DNA from: Bacteroidota bacterium
GTDB lineage: Bacteria > Bacteroidota > Bacteroidia > Cytophagales > Cyclobacteriaceae
Assembly (NCBI GenBank): GCA_003242315.1
Contig: QGUY01000029.1
Span: forward strand, 1 to 21,798
Direction of reading: 5' to 3'
Length of the DNA stretch: 21,798 nucleotides
Positions within the stretch are counted from its first letter, which is position 1. Each line of letters begins with the position of its first letter. The notes below the pieces were generated by a model. The model was not told the origin of the DNA. It did not search any database and saw nothing but the letters and a program-made list of their open reading frames with translations. The position numbers were made by a program, and so were the translations under genes. Shown here in pieces: positions 6,542 to 14,643 of this stretch.

Positions 6542-6606
6542 CAACCCCTTCGAACGCTTTCCCGTTGTTACAGGTTATCACTACGACAACATGCTTTTGA
6601 AAATTT

Positions 6607-7596
6607 ATGAAACGAATTGCTATTAACGGGTTCGGCCGGATCGGCAGAGCAGCGCTGAAGGTTATGATCGAGGAACCCTCACTGGAGGTCGTTGCCATCA
6701 ACGACATCATGACGATAGACAACGCCGCATACTTGCTGAAGTACGACAGCGTCTATGGAAAGCTACAGCAGGAAGTCAAAGCCGACGGGGAGTACCTCGT
6801 CGTGGGTGACAAAAGAATTCAATACCTGAGTGAACGTGATCCGTCTGCATTACCCTGGAAGAAGCTCGAAGTAGAGGTTGTCATCGAGAGCACTGGTCTT
6901 TTCACAAAGCGTGAAGATGCGGAAAAGCATATCTTCGCGGGTGCCAAGACCGTATTGATATCAGCACCCACAAAGAGCAAGGACACGCCTACGATTGTAC
7001 ACGGCGTGAATCAGAAGGATGGAACAGTGTCTGTTTTCTCCTGTGCAAGCTGCACCACGAACAACGTGGCGCCCGTAATGGAGATTTTGGACCGCCGTAT
7101 TGGAGTGCGGAAGGCCATCCTGAGTACGGTTCATGCATATACCGCTTCCCAAACACTCGTAGATGCTCCATCACGCAAAGCACCGCGTATGGGTCGCGGC
7201 GGCGCAGTCAACCTAATACCTACCACTACCGGAGCAGCCGTGGCCACGGCAAAAGCACTGCCTCAGCTCGACGGTAAATTCGATGGAATCTCCATTCGGA
7301 CACCAGTGCCGGTTGGCTCCATCTCAGACATTACTTTCATTGCTGCGCGATCTACGACCCCCGAGGAGGTAAATGCAATCCTTCTGGAGGAATCACAATC
7401 AGAGCGATACCGGAACATACTTCTGGTTTCTGATGAACCCCTCGTATCGTCTGACATTATTCAAAGCCCATATGCGAGCATTGTAGACGCGCCCATGACG
7501 CGCGTTGTAGACGGCGACCTTGTGAAGGTGCTCGCCTGGTATGACAACGAGTGGGGTTTCACCAACCAGATGATACGTGAGATTCTAACTTTATAA
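6607..7596 (+). CDS. gap: Glyceraldehyde-3-phosphate dehydrogenase, type I
   Basis: This 329-residue GAPDH catalyses oxidative phosphorylation of glyceraldehyde 3-phosphate in glycolysis. The NAD-binding domain starts with INGFGRIGR. Asp33 in the segment INDIMT is the usual NAD+ preference residue. Catalytic Cys149 lies in ASCTTNN and the general base His176 in STVHAYT; the C-terminal signature AWYDNEWGF is present. It differs from the commonest form: position 153, usually the second cysteine of ASCTTNC, is Asn, and the phosphate-binding segments read TLVDAPSR and TPVPVGSISD. It is therefore a divergent subtype, possibly a second GAPDH paralogue. It lies 75 nt behind the oxidase operon on the same strand and converges on the DUF3078 gene with a 6-nt gap. 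Confidence 0.92.
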   Translation: MKRIAINGFGRIGRAALKVMIEEPSLEVVAINDIMTIDNAAYLLKYDSVYGKLQQEVKADGEYLVVGDKRIQYLSERDPSALPWKKLEVEVVIESTGLFTKREDAEKHIFAGAKTVLISAPTKSKDTPTIVHGVNQKDGTVSVFSCASCTTNNVAPVMEILDRRIGVRKAILSTVHAYTASQTLVDAPSRKAPRMGRGGAVNLIPTTTGAAVATAKALPQLDGKFDGISIRTPVPVGSISDITFIAARSTTPEEVNAILLEESQSERYRNILLVSDEPLVSSDIIQSPYASIVDAPMTRVVDGDLVKVLAWYDNEWGFTNQMIREILTL

Positions 7597-7602
7597 AGAC
7601 TA

Positions 7603-8496
7603 TCACTCAGGTTCGTAGTTCTGGAACGTGTAAGCGAATCCGAGTGCAAATGCCTGGCTCACCTGGAGTCCTGAATCCTGGTCGTAGTCGTACAGCAGTG
7701 TTCCGCCGAGACTTGTCGTGATAAAACTGTTTACCCGCGCGGTTAATGTAAGGTCGAGGCGATGGTCAATAGTTTTCATCTCCAGCGTTTCATAGTTGGC
7801 GAACAAAACATAGCGCCACTTGAGGTTAAGGTTTTTCGCGATATCCTTATCGAATTCGGCGAGAACCTGCAACGCGAGCCATTCCCATCGTGTGTTATCG
7901 GGTGGTACGACGCCGTAGGGTTCAGGACCTACTGTTGCAACAAAGCGTTCGGGGTCGTTGACGATAGTGAGGCGTGGTGCGAAGGGTGACAGGCGAAGTT
8001 TGAAGTAGTCGACAGGATGATATTCAAACCCGAGCGCAAGTGTGATAAATGCCGGAGCGAATATGTCGGAGATGAGTTCTTCTGTATCGTCGTCCGGATA
8101 TTGAAATCCTTTAGCGAATTGGCTTTGAAAGGACAGGGAAGCAAAGGCGTCCCAATGCGAACTGATCTGATATCCGTACTTGGTATCGAGGAAGATACGA
8201 TCCAGCGTTTTACGATTGCCCTGTCCCTCGTTGTTAACGAATCCGTATGCAAGGTCGATCAGGTTATCCCATGAATGACGGTCCTTCTTGTAATTTGCTC
8301 TATAGTTAAACAGCGCGTTGAGCCCAACGGAATTGACACCGCCGCCCTTCCAGTTGGAAGAAAAGGCTGCCTGGTTGAAGTTGATGCCAATTGCAAGGCT
8401 TTTTCTCCAGTTTGAAGTCGTGTCGGGACGTACAATTTGCCCGAATGCGGCCGACGCCACGAACAGCATCGCAAGAAGTAATATAGAGGTCCTCAT
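7603..8496 (-). CDS. DUF3078 outer-membrane beta-barrel protein
   Basis: This 297-residue protein has a clear signal peptide (MRTSILLLAMLFVASAAFGQ, cleaved near residue 20). An early segment NWRKSLAIGINFNQAAFSSNW matches the DUF3078 family, which is common in Bacteroidota. The remainder alternates amphipathic strands rich in aromatic residues, such as GLNALFNYRANY, RIFLDTKYGYQISSHWDAF and LALGFEYHPVDYFKL, and ends in LGFAYTFQNY. This is the pattern of an outer-membrane beta-barrel. The function of the family is not established. The gene is monocistronic: its 3' end converges on GAPDH and about 480 bp separate its start from Hsp20. Confidence 0.85.
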   Translation of the reverse strand: MRTSILLLAMLFVASAAFGQIVRPDTTSNWRKSLAIGINFNQAAFSSNWKGGGVNSVGLNALFNYRANYKKDRHSWDNLIDLAYGFVNNEGQGNRKTLDRIFLDTKYGYQISSHWDAFASLSFQSQFAKGFQYPDDDTEELISDIFAPAFITLALGFEYHPVDYFKLRLSPFAPRLTIVNDPERFVATVGPEPYGVVPPDNTRWEWLALQVLAEFDKDIAKNLNLKWRYVLFANYETLEMKTIDHRLDLTLTARVNSFITTSLGGTLLYDYDQDSGLQVSQAFALGFAYTFQNYEPE

Positions 8497-8978
8497 GGTT
8501 GATAATTTTTTGTTGTGAAGGTCTTACTAAGAAATAGTTTGTTTCTTTACGCTTTGTGATCGAACGGGCATAATAACTAATATGCTATGCGACAAACCTG
8601 ATAAATGTCGCCGTTCCGCATTTGAAGTTACTCAAATAATTTTCAACTGTCGCTTACTGCAATCGTGATTTGCGTGGGGAAAAGTTTCCATGCTTCTGCA
8701 CCTTCTGTAACGGAGGGGCAATGGGTTGAAAGCCACGCGTCCATCGCGTACACCACCTGACCCCTATTTCATGCATCCTGTACCTTCGGAGTTACCGGGT
8801 CCTCAGGAATCATGTGTTTCAAAATTGCAGTGTGAGGATCATTTTACTGACAATATGTCTTTTTAGAAATGGAATCCCGTTTTGAAAACTGACAAAACGA
8901 CTTAAATAAGTGGGCGGCATACTTTTTCCTATTGTGGTGGGTGGAGATTTCGATGTAGAACCTAAAAAAATAAAAAGT
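8497..8978. other. Gene-free divergent intergenic region
   Basis: This roughly 480-bp stretch lies between the divergent DUF3078 and Hsp20 genes. I find no convincing coding frame, tRNA or known RNA. It contains two dyads: GCGACA/TGTCGC with an 11-nt loop (8589-8611) and the better CGTTTTG/CAAAACG at 8878-8899. Both promoters must lie here, but no clean TTTG/TAnnTTTG pair stands out; TACTTTTT at 8920-8927 is the nearest match on the Hsp20 side. Confidence 0.5.
8878..8899. promoter_or_regulatory. Inverted repeat upstream of Hsp20, candidate operator
   Basis: CGTTTTG and CAAAACG are exact reverse complements separated by 8 nt (AAAACTGA), about 80 nt before the Hsp20 start codon. It is too AT-rich and lacks a T-run for a terminator. 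A heat-shock regulatory site is possible; it is not a CIRCE element, which would have TTAGCACTC arms. Confidence 0.3.
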
Positions 8979-9419
8979 ATGAGCCTCATTCGATATAATC
9001 CGATCTGGCGTGACTTCGCTCCGACGACATTCAGTTCGTTAATTGACCGCTTCTTCAATGATTCGCTCGTCCGTTACGGTGGATCCACCCTTTCCTTCGT
9101 ACCGAGCGTGGATGTTCTCGAAGATGAAACGGGCTATGATGTGCAGGTAGCCGTGCCCGGTATGAACAAGGAAGACTTTAAGGTGGATGTGGACGACAAT
9201 GTTCTGACCGTAAGCGGAGAGCGCAAGATGAAGCGTGAGAGCAGGAACGACGGTGTGTACTCTGTCGAGACTCAATACGGCAAGTTCTCCCGTTCGTTCA
9301 CGCTGCCGGAAGATGCTGATAGCGCGAAGATCAACGCCAAGTACACCAACGGAATCCTGGAAATCCGGATTCCGAAGGACGAAAAGAAGGCCCATAAGAT
9401 GACCATCAAAGTCAGCTAA
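8979..9419 (+). CDS. Hsp20 / alpha-crystallin small heat-shock protein
   Basis: This cytosolic small heat-shock protein of 146 residues is an ATP-independent holdase for unfolding proteins. The N-terminal arm (MSLIRYNPIWRDF to about residue 40) precedes an alpha-crystallin domain (about 44-140) with SVDVLEDETGYDVQVAVPGM and YSVETQYGKFSRSFTLPEDA. The strand bearing the G-I-L consensus appears as YTNGILEIRIPK, which includes the C-terminal I-x-I-type contact. I use ATG 8979 rather than 8910 because the N-terminal arm begins with the usual M-S-L-I-R-Y and the extra 23 codons look like an A-rich leader. A strong terminator follows. The gene shares direction with the downstream HtrA protease but is separated from it by that terminator. 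Confidence 0.95.
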   Translation: MSLIRYNPIWRDFAPTTFSSLIDRFFNDSLVRYGGSTLSFVPSVDVLEDETGYDVQVAVPGMNKEDFKVDVDDNVLTVSGERKMKRESRNDGVYSVETQYGKFSRSFTLPEDADSAKINAKYTNGILEIRIPKDEKKAHKMTIKVS

Positions 9420-9446
9420 CGCCTTCTGATGTTGTCTGGACCTTTA

Positions 9447-9483
9447 GGGCGTTTCGGCGAAAGCCGGAACGCCTTTTTCTTTT
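9447..9483 (+). terminator. Rho-independent terminator after Hsp20
   Basis: An 11-bp stem (GGCGTTTCGGC paired with GCCGGAACGCC, one T-G wobble) with a GAAA tetraloop at 9459-9462 is followed by TTTTTCTTTT. It begins 28 nt after the Hsp20 stop and is the clearest intrinsic terminator in the window. Confidence 0.92.
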
Positions 9484-9558
9484 CTGCCTGTCTTTTCTCC
9501 CGATTATGCACTATTTTTCCATAAAGATCGTTGCGGAAAATATAGTCACGGGATTGGC

Positions 9559-10992
9559 ATGAAGCGTTCTATTCTTTTGGTTTTGTTGGTGATAAGTGCT
9601 GCCGGAGGCGGCGTTATCGGATCACTTTTTACGCTTCGCTATCTCCGCGACGGTGTAAGTTCGTATGCATCCATCGACGATCGCCAGAAACTTCTGCTGG
9701 CCAACTACGAACCAGATACAACCTATAATGTTCCTGAAGGTCTCAACTTCCTTGAGACTGCCCGCGCGGTCATCCCTAGCGTTGTGCATATCCGGACGTC
9801 GTACGGTTCGGGGGAATTCAGTATGAATCCCTTACAGTTTTATTTTGATCGCCCGGCGCGTTCTTCCGGTTCAGGCGTGATCGTCTCTGATGATGGCTAT
9901 GTTGTGACCAACCATCACGTCATTGCAGAAGCAACGAACATTGAAGTCGTGATGAGCAACAACCAGCGTTACTTTGCCAAGCTGGTAGGATCTGACGCGA
10001 CCACCGACCTTGCGCTGCTGAAAATTCAGGCACATGATCTTCCCTTCATCAAATATGGAGATTCCGACCGCGTAAGTCCGGGAGAATGGGTACTCGCTAT
10101 TGGCAATCCGTTCGACCTGAACTCGACGGTCACAGCAGGAATCGTGAGCGCTAAAGCCAGAAACATCGGCATACTCAGGGATCGCAATAACCTGCAGGTA
10201 GAGTCCTTCATCCAGACCGACGCCGCGGTCAATCCCGGCAATAGTGGTGGAGCTTTGGTCAATCTTAAGGGTGAACTCATTGGCATTAATACAGCTATCG
10301 CCACCAACAACGGTATGTATCAGGGTTACTCTTTTGCCATACCCGTCAGTCTTGTTCGAAAGGTGGCGGACGATCTGCTGGAATTCGGGCAGGTTCAACG
10401 CGGCCTTCTCGGCATCGAGATCCGCGACGTCGACGCACGTGTGGCGGAGCAGCTGGATTTGAAAACCAGCCAGGGTGTACTCGTGCAAAGAGTGCACGCT
10501 TCGAGCGCAGCGGAAGAAGCTGGGATCCTGCCGGGTGATGTCATCATCGGAATCGAACAACATCGCGTGAACTCCGTGTCCGAATTACAAGAGTATGTCG
10601 CCCGACATCGGCCGGGTAAAGAGATCAAGGTAACCTACCTGCGGAATGGCGAAGAACGCGTTACCCGTTCGCGTCTCAGAAGCTTTACAGGGGCTGCCGA
10701 GGCACAACCCAGAGCAATCAACTACATCATTGAAGGCGCTACGTTCGAGGATTTGCCCATCGATGAGCTCAATGAGTTGGGCATTGAAGGCGGTGTCAGG
10801 ATCACCGACCTTTCACCCGGCAAATGGAAGGATGCCGGATTTGACGAAGGTTTCACGATCGCATATATCGACAAGATCGCTGTAGAAAATGTTGCTGACC
10901 TCAACCGTATCCTCGAATTCAAGCGAGGAGGCATCCTCGTTGAGGGTTTCTTCAGTGACGGCCGGAAAGGTACTATCGGAGTGGACTGGTAG
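9559..10992 (+). CDS. HtrA/Deg-family trypsin-like serine protease with two PDZ domains
   Basis: This 477-residue envelope protease/chaperone handles misfolded periplasmic proteins. An N-terminal hydrophobic segment (about residues 4-25) is a signal peptide or anchor. The protease domain (about 65-275) has the triad H120 (VVTNHHVIAE), D150 (TTDLALLKI) and S229 (NPGNSGGAL). PDZ1 covers about 282-375, beginning RGLLGIEIRD and including AAEEAGILPGDVI. A second, more divergent PDZ spans about 385-477. Bacteroidota commonly encode this two-PDZ DegP/DegQ-like form. The ATG at 9559 gives the positively charged start MKRS. Its neighbour Hsp20 is another proteostasis gene, but a terminator separates the two. 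No catalytic residue is missing. Confidence 0.95.
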   Translation: MKRSILLVLLVISAAGGGVIGSLFTLRYLRDGVSSYASIDDRQKLLLANYEPDTTYNVPEGLNFLETARAVIPSVVHIRTSYGSGEFSMNPLQFYFDRPARSSGSGVIVSDDGYVVTNHHVIAEATNIEVVMSNNQRYFAKLVGSDATTDLALLKIQAHDLPFIKYGDSDRVSPGEWVLAIGNPFDLNSTVTAGIVSAKARNIGILRDRNNLQVESFIQTDAAVNPGNSGGALVNLKGELIGINTAIATNNGMYQGYSFAIPVSLVRKVADDLLEFGQVQRGLLGIEIRDVDARVAEQLDLKTSQGVLVQRVHASSAAEEAGILPGDVIIGIEQHRVNSVSELQEYVARHRPGKEIKVTYLRNGEERVTRSRLRSFTGAAEAQPRAINYIIEGATFEDLPIDELNELGIEGGVRITDLSPGKWKDAGFDEGFTIAYIDKIAVENVADLNRILEFKRGGILVEGFFSDGRKGTIGVDW

Positions 10993-10994
10993 GC

Positions 10995-11024
10995 TTTGCA
11001 CTTCCCGGGCATTCATTAGTTTTG
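10995..11024 (+). promoter_or_regulatory. Bacteroidota-type promoter for the aldehyde dehydrogenase
   Basis: TTTG (10995-10998) and TAGTTTTG (11017-11024) are separated by 18 nt. This matches the Bacteroidota -33 TTTG / -7 TAnnTTTG consensus, with the second box perfect. The ATG follows 21 nt later, giving a short leader. Confidence 0.6.
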
Positions 11025-11045
11025 CCTCGTAACTAAAAAATCACC

Positions 11046-12587
11046 ATGGGGCGGGAAAATATCAGGGACATACTTCGCACGCTCGGAGTAAGCCGTAGCA
11101 ATGCCGGTGTTTCAACAGGCACCCGGTGGCTTCGTTCACAGGGACCAACGCTGACTTCCGTGTCGCCTGTCGATGGAAAAGTAGCAGGCACTGTAAAGTC
11201 TGCTGACGCTTCTTCCGTTGATCGCGTCCTTTCTGTGACAACCGAGGCTTTTCTTCAGTGGCGTATGTGGCCTGCACCCAGAAGAGGGGAAGTTGTACGG
11301 CAAATTGGTGAGGCATTGCGCCGTAGCAAGAAGGCGCTGGGGATGCTTGTATCTTATGAGATGGGCAAGTCCCTTCAGGAAGGTCTCGGGGAAGTCCAGG
11401 AGATGATCGACATCTGCGATTTCGCCATAGGCTTGTCGCGTCAGTTGTACGGACTCACTATGCATTCGGAGCGGCCGCATCATCGCATGTATGAACAGTG
11501 GCATCCCTTGGGTCCGGTAGGCATAATTACCGCGTTCAATTTTCCCGTTGCTGTGTGGTCGTGGAACGCCATGATCGCGTGGGTATGCGGCGACACATGC
11601 GTGTGGAAGCCATCGGAGAAAACTCCCTTGTGCAGTGTTGCATGCCAGCAGATCATCAGCGAAGTCTTCCGTAAAAACAACGTTCCTGAAGGTGTGTCCT
11701 GCCTCGTCAACGGTGATTATCGTGTGGGAGAACTGCTTGCAAAGGATGCGAGGATCGCGCTCGTCTCTGCGACGGGTTCCACGCGAATGGGCAAAGCTGT
11801 GGCCACTGCGGTAGCCTCGCGTTTGGGTAAGGTGTTGCTGGAACTGGGTGGCAACAATGCGATAATCATCACTGAAAACGCGAACCTCGATCTCTCGATC
11901 CGTGCAGCGTTGTTTGGCGCAATAGGTACTGCCGGACAACGGTGTACTACGACGCGCCGGCTGATTATCCATGAATCAGTGTACGATGAAGTGCGGGATC
12001 GGCTGAAGAGTGCATATCAAAAGCTGCAGATCGGCAACCCCTTGGATCCTGAATGTCACATGGGGCCGCTTATTGATGAACAGGCGGTTCGCGCTTATCT
12101 TAGGGCGCTGAAAGAAATTCGTGCCGCAGGTGGCACCTTTGTAGTGAAAGGAAGCGTGCTGAAAGGAAAAGGGTATGAGTCCGGATGTTATGTTCGTCCG
12201 GCGATCGCCGAGGTAGAGAACAGTTATCCGATCGTTCAGGAAGAAACGTTCGCTCCGATCCTGTACCTGATCCGTTATAAGACACTCGATGAAGCCATCG
12301 CCCTTCAGAATGGTGTTCGGCAAGGATTGTCGTCGGCAATCATGACCACCGACATGCGCCAGATGGAACGATTCCTTTCCGTGGCAGGTTCTGATTGCGG
12401 CATTGCCAATGTAAACATAGGCACATCAGGAGCTGAGATTGGCGGAGCGTTTGGTGGTGAGAAAGAGACAGGTGGTGGGCGTGAATCCGGATCTGACGCG
12501 TGGAAAGCCTACATGCGGAGGCAGACGAGCACGATCAACTACGGGGATACGCTCCCGCTAGCGCAGGGAATAAAGTTTCAAATCTGA
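11046..12587 (+). CDS. Aldehyde dehydrogenase, ALDH7 (antiquitin / aminoadipate-semialdehyde) type
   Basis: This 513-residue cytosolic NAD(P)+-dependent aldehyde dehydrogenase has catalytic Cys300 (GTAGQRCTTTRR), general base Glu266 (LLELGGN) and the oxyanion Asn165 (ITAFNFPVAVW). The C-terminal signature GRESGSDAWKAYMRRQTSTI and the ending LPLAQGIKFQI are characteristic of ALDH7 (antiquitin), which oxidises 2-aminoadipate 6-semialdehyde/piperideine-6-carboxylate in lysine breakdown. Length is normal for the subfamily. It stands alone: no lysine aminotransferase or saccharopine enzyme adjoins it. A promoter-like TTTG/TAGTTTTG pair precedes it. Subfamily assignment is good; the physiological substrate here is inferred. 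Confidence 0.93.
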   Translation: MGRENIRDILRTLGVSRSNAGVSTGTRWLRSQGPTLTSVSPVDGKVAGTVKSADASSVDRVLSVTTEAFLQWRMWPAPRRGEVVRQIGEALRRSKKALGMLVSYEMGKSLQEGLGEVQEMIDICDFAIGLSRQLYGLTMHSERPHHRMYEQWHPLGPVGIITAFNFPVAVWSWNAMIAWVCGDTCVWKPSEKTPLCSVACQQIISEVFRKNNVPEGVSCLVNGDYRVGELLAKDARIALVSATGSTRMGKAVATAVASRLGKVLLELGGNNAIIITENANLDLSIRAALFGAIGTAGQRCTTTRRLIIHESVYDEVRDRLKSAYQKLQIGNPLDPECHMGPLIDEQAVRAYLRALKEIRAAGGTFVVKGSVLKGKGYESGCYVRPAIAEVENSYPIVQEETFAPILYLIRYKTLDEAIALQNGVRQGLSSAIMTTDMRQMERFLSVAGSDCGIANVNIGTSGAEIGGAFGGEKETGGGRESGSDAWKAYMRRQTSTINYGDTLPLAQGIKFQI

Positions 12588-12594
12588 CACCGTA

Positions 12595-12625
12595 TTTGTA
12601 AATATTTACCAAAACCTTATTTTTA
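12595..12625 (+). promoter_or_regulatory. Promoter with palindromic operator for the receiver gene
   Basis: TTTG (12595-12598) and TATTTTTA (12618-12625, one mismatch to TAnnTTTG) are 19 nt apart. The spacer contains the perfect 12-bp palindrome GTAAATATTTAC (12598-12609), which abuts the upstream box. A protein bound there would cover the promoter, so this is a candidate operator. The ATG follows 18 nt after the second box. Confidence 0.45.
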
Positions 12626-12643
12626 TACATTCAACAAAATACC

Positions 12644-13051
12644 ATGGCTGAAAGAAAGTACCGGACCGTTATGCTCATTGACGACAATGAGATAGACAAT
12701 CTCATTAATCAGAAAATGATAGAGGCGGCGGCCATTACAGAGAACATCTATACCCACACGGGAGCCAAGAGCGCTATCGAATTCCTTCGGAACATGGAAC
12801 AACTTGACGTTGCCGAGAAGGTGCTGCCCGATGTTATTTTTCTGGATATCGATATGCCCCTGATGGATGGCTTCCAGTTCCTGGACGAGTTCGAGAAGCT
12901 CAGCGACACCACGAAAAACAAGTGCAAGATCGTGATGCTCACGTCCTCGATTAACCCGCAGGACTTCAACCGGTCGAAGAAGTATGACAACGTTAAGCTC
13001 TACCTGAACAAGCCGTTGTCACACGATAGCATCCAGCAACTGAATATTTAG
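12644..13051 (+). CDS. Stand-alone CheY-like response-regulator receiver
   Basis: This 135-residue protein is a receiver domain with no output domain. The acidic pair is D13-D14 (LIDDNE), the phospho-acceptor D68 (VIFLDIDMPLMDG), the switch threonine T100 (VMLTSS) and the conserved lysine K123 (LNKPL). It would act in a phosphorelay or bind a target when phosphorylated, working with a histidine kinase encoded elsewhere. No kinase is in the window. The last codons run into the convergent gene, so the two coding regions overlap by 4 nt (13048-13051). Single-domain receivers of this NEIDNLINQ type are numerous in Cytophagales. Confidence 0.93.
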   Translation: MAERKYRTVMLIDDNEIDNLINQKMIEAAAITENIYTHTGAKSAIEFLRNMEQLDVAEKVLPDVIFLDIDMPLMDGFQFLDEFEKLSDTTKNKCKIVMLTSSINPQDFNRSKKYDNVKLYLNKPLSHDSIQQLNI

Positions 13052-14493
13052 ACTTCGGTCAGTTTAGCTACCAGTTTCTCATCCAGCTTCACCAGTCGGG
13101 TAGGTGAGAAGTAATTCACCTTGATGGTGTTCAGCTTAGGAATGATCATGTGGATTTTCTTGGCTTTTTCCTTCTTCGCCTCACTGGTTGCAATCTTCAG
13201 TATCTTGATAAACAGCTGGATGTTTTCGCAGCTGTCTTTGCCAAATAGGCGGATCTGGCGTTGAATGCTGTTGGACAACTGGTTGAACAGTTCGTAATCC
13301 TTGAGCAGCGTGTATTGGAGCGCCAGGAGTGACTTGATCTCCAGTTGAACAAACGGATATTTTTTCAGGCTGACTTCATTCAACAAATTGTTGATGAGTT
13401 TTGCCGCCTCTTCATGCTTGTCGGCATAGTGACAGGACAATGCCCGATAGGTTACGTAGATAATGTGCTTCGGAACGTCCTGGGTGTCGACCTCAAGATC
13501 CATGAACAGGCTCTCGTTGTCGGCATAAAGTTCATGCTCTATGCCAAGTCGAATATGCCGTTCGATCTTTGAGATCAGGAACTGGGCCGGGAAGCAGTAC
13601 GTGGTATAGTTAACCATCAGGTTGGCGACGGCGTCGTTCACCTCTTCGTAGTACTTCTCAGCCTGGCGGTAAACCTTGTAGTGATTGTAGTATTCGAGTT
13701 TTAGGAATTCGAATACGAGGTTCAGGTGATAGTAGATGGCGTCCAGGTGATAACTTTCGAATATCTTCTGGACACGGTCGAAAATATCTTCGATCGACTC
13801 ACCGTCCTGGTTGAGGTTGTCGTCGACTTCCACGAACAGGCGGTGGAAAATGTACATGCAGCTTTGAAAAACATACAAGCGGTGCGACTCGTACAGTTTT
13901 GCCACATTTTGCATCTCCTTCATGAGGAGCGTAAGTCCCATGTGCTCCGTCTGGTCGCCTGTCATCAGGTAGTCGCCATACTTCTTGAAGTAATCCGCCA
14001 GCAAGTCCTCAGCCTTGTCCACCGCCAGCATGTAGGCCACGTGCCGGTTGTAGGCCTGTGAATACTGAAAGTAGTCGGGCGAATTCGTGTTCAGTTTCTT
14101 GAGCGACTTATAGATAACGGTAAGCTCGTTGGCAAGGTCGTAGTCTACCAGTTCCTTCTCAAGCTTCTTCAGCGTGGCTATAGCGATAGCCTTTTTCTTG
14201 GTAAACAGAACTTCATTAATGTTGGCCACCTTCCGGAGCACGTCAGTGCGCGGGCTCTCCAGCTGCTCCATGAGATACTCTTCGATCTTGAGGTTGAGCC
14301 TGGAGCGCAACGTGTAGTACGCGTTGGCGTTGACGTCGAGCTCGCTCATGATCTTGTTATCCGACAGCTGCCGCTCGCGCAGTGCCTTCAGCAGGTAGGC
14401 TGACTTTTCCGCGTTGCTCTCGATCAGTGAATCATAGATGGCTTTGAAGTCTTTCTCCGAAAGCTGCTTAATGATATTCTTGAGTTTAGCCAT
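13048..14493 (-). CDS. Hypothetical helical-repeat protein (481 residues)
   Basis: I recognise no named family. The 481-residue product has no signal peptide or membrane helix. It is almost wholly helical, with heptad-like leucine/lysine/glutamate patterns and paired helices reminiscent of TPR or similar alpha-solenoids, for example KAEDLLADYFKKYGDYL, AEKYYEEVNDAVANLM and HYADKHEEAAKLINNLL. It starts MAKLKNIIKQLSEKDF, and the first 100 residues include an N-terminal helical block with RERQLSDNKIMSELDVNANA, which looks like a small helix-turn-helix-like unit. Base composition matches the neighbours. It is convergent with the receiver gene (stop codons overlapping) and divergent from the WG-repeat gene. 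A cytosolic scaffold or regulator is possible; no function is claimed. Confidence 0.82.
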   Translation of the reverse strand: MAKLKNIIKQLSEKDFKAIYDSLIESNAEKSAYLLKALRERQLSDNKIMSELDVNANAYYTLRSRLNLKIEEYLMEQLESPRTDVLRKVANINEVLFTKKKAIAIATLKKLEKELVDYDLANELTVIYKSLKKLNTNSPDYFQYSQAYNRHVAYMLAVDKAEDLLADYFKKYGDYLMTGDQTEHMGLTLLMKEMQNVAKLYESHRLYVFQSCMYIFHRLFVEVDDNLNQDGESIEDIFDRVQKIFESYHLDAIYYHLNLVFEFLKLEYYNHYKVYRQAEKYYEEVNDAVANLMVNYTTYCFPAQFLISKIERHIRLGIEHELYADNESLFMDLEVDTQDVPKHIIYVTYRALSCHYADKHEEAAKLINNLLNEVSLKKYPFVQLEIKSLLALQYTLLKDYELFNQLSNSIQRQIRLFGKDSCENIQLFIKILKIATSEAKKEKAKKIHMIIPKLNTIKVNYFSPTRLVKLDEKLVAKLTEV

Positions 14494-14643
14494 TAGCCGG
14501 GGTGTGCATTTTAGCCGGAAAATTTACAAAAATTATTCGTGCGCGCAATAAGGGCCTGATTTGTCACACGCGCTCAATATACTGCTTTTACACGCATCTC
14601 CGACGTTGTCGGCCCAAAGTTGTAGTTTTACAGTACTATCGTT

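Noticed and set aside
9871..10563. Long minus-strand frame (230 codons) inside the HtrA gene
   Set aside because: It lies antisense to a protease with an intact triad and has no motif of its own; it is a shadow frame.
11136..11972. Minus-strand 278-codon frame inside the aldehyde dehydrogenase gene
   Set aside because: It is antisense to a fully conserved ALDH coding region, with no recognisable domain or leader.
14606..14630. Promoter for the WG-repeat gene (TTG and TAGTTTTA)
   Set aside because: The boxes are only 14 nt apart, too short for the Bacteroidota consensus.
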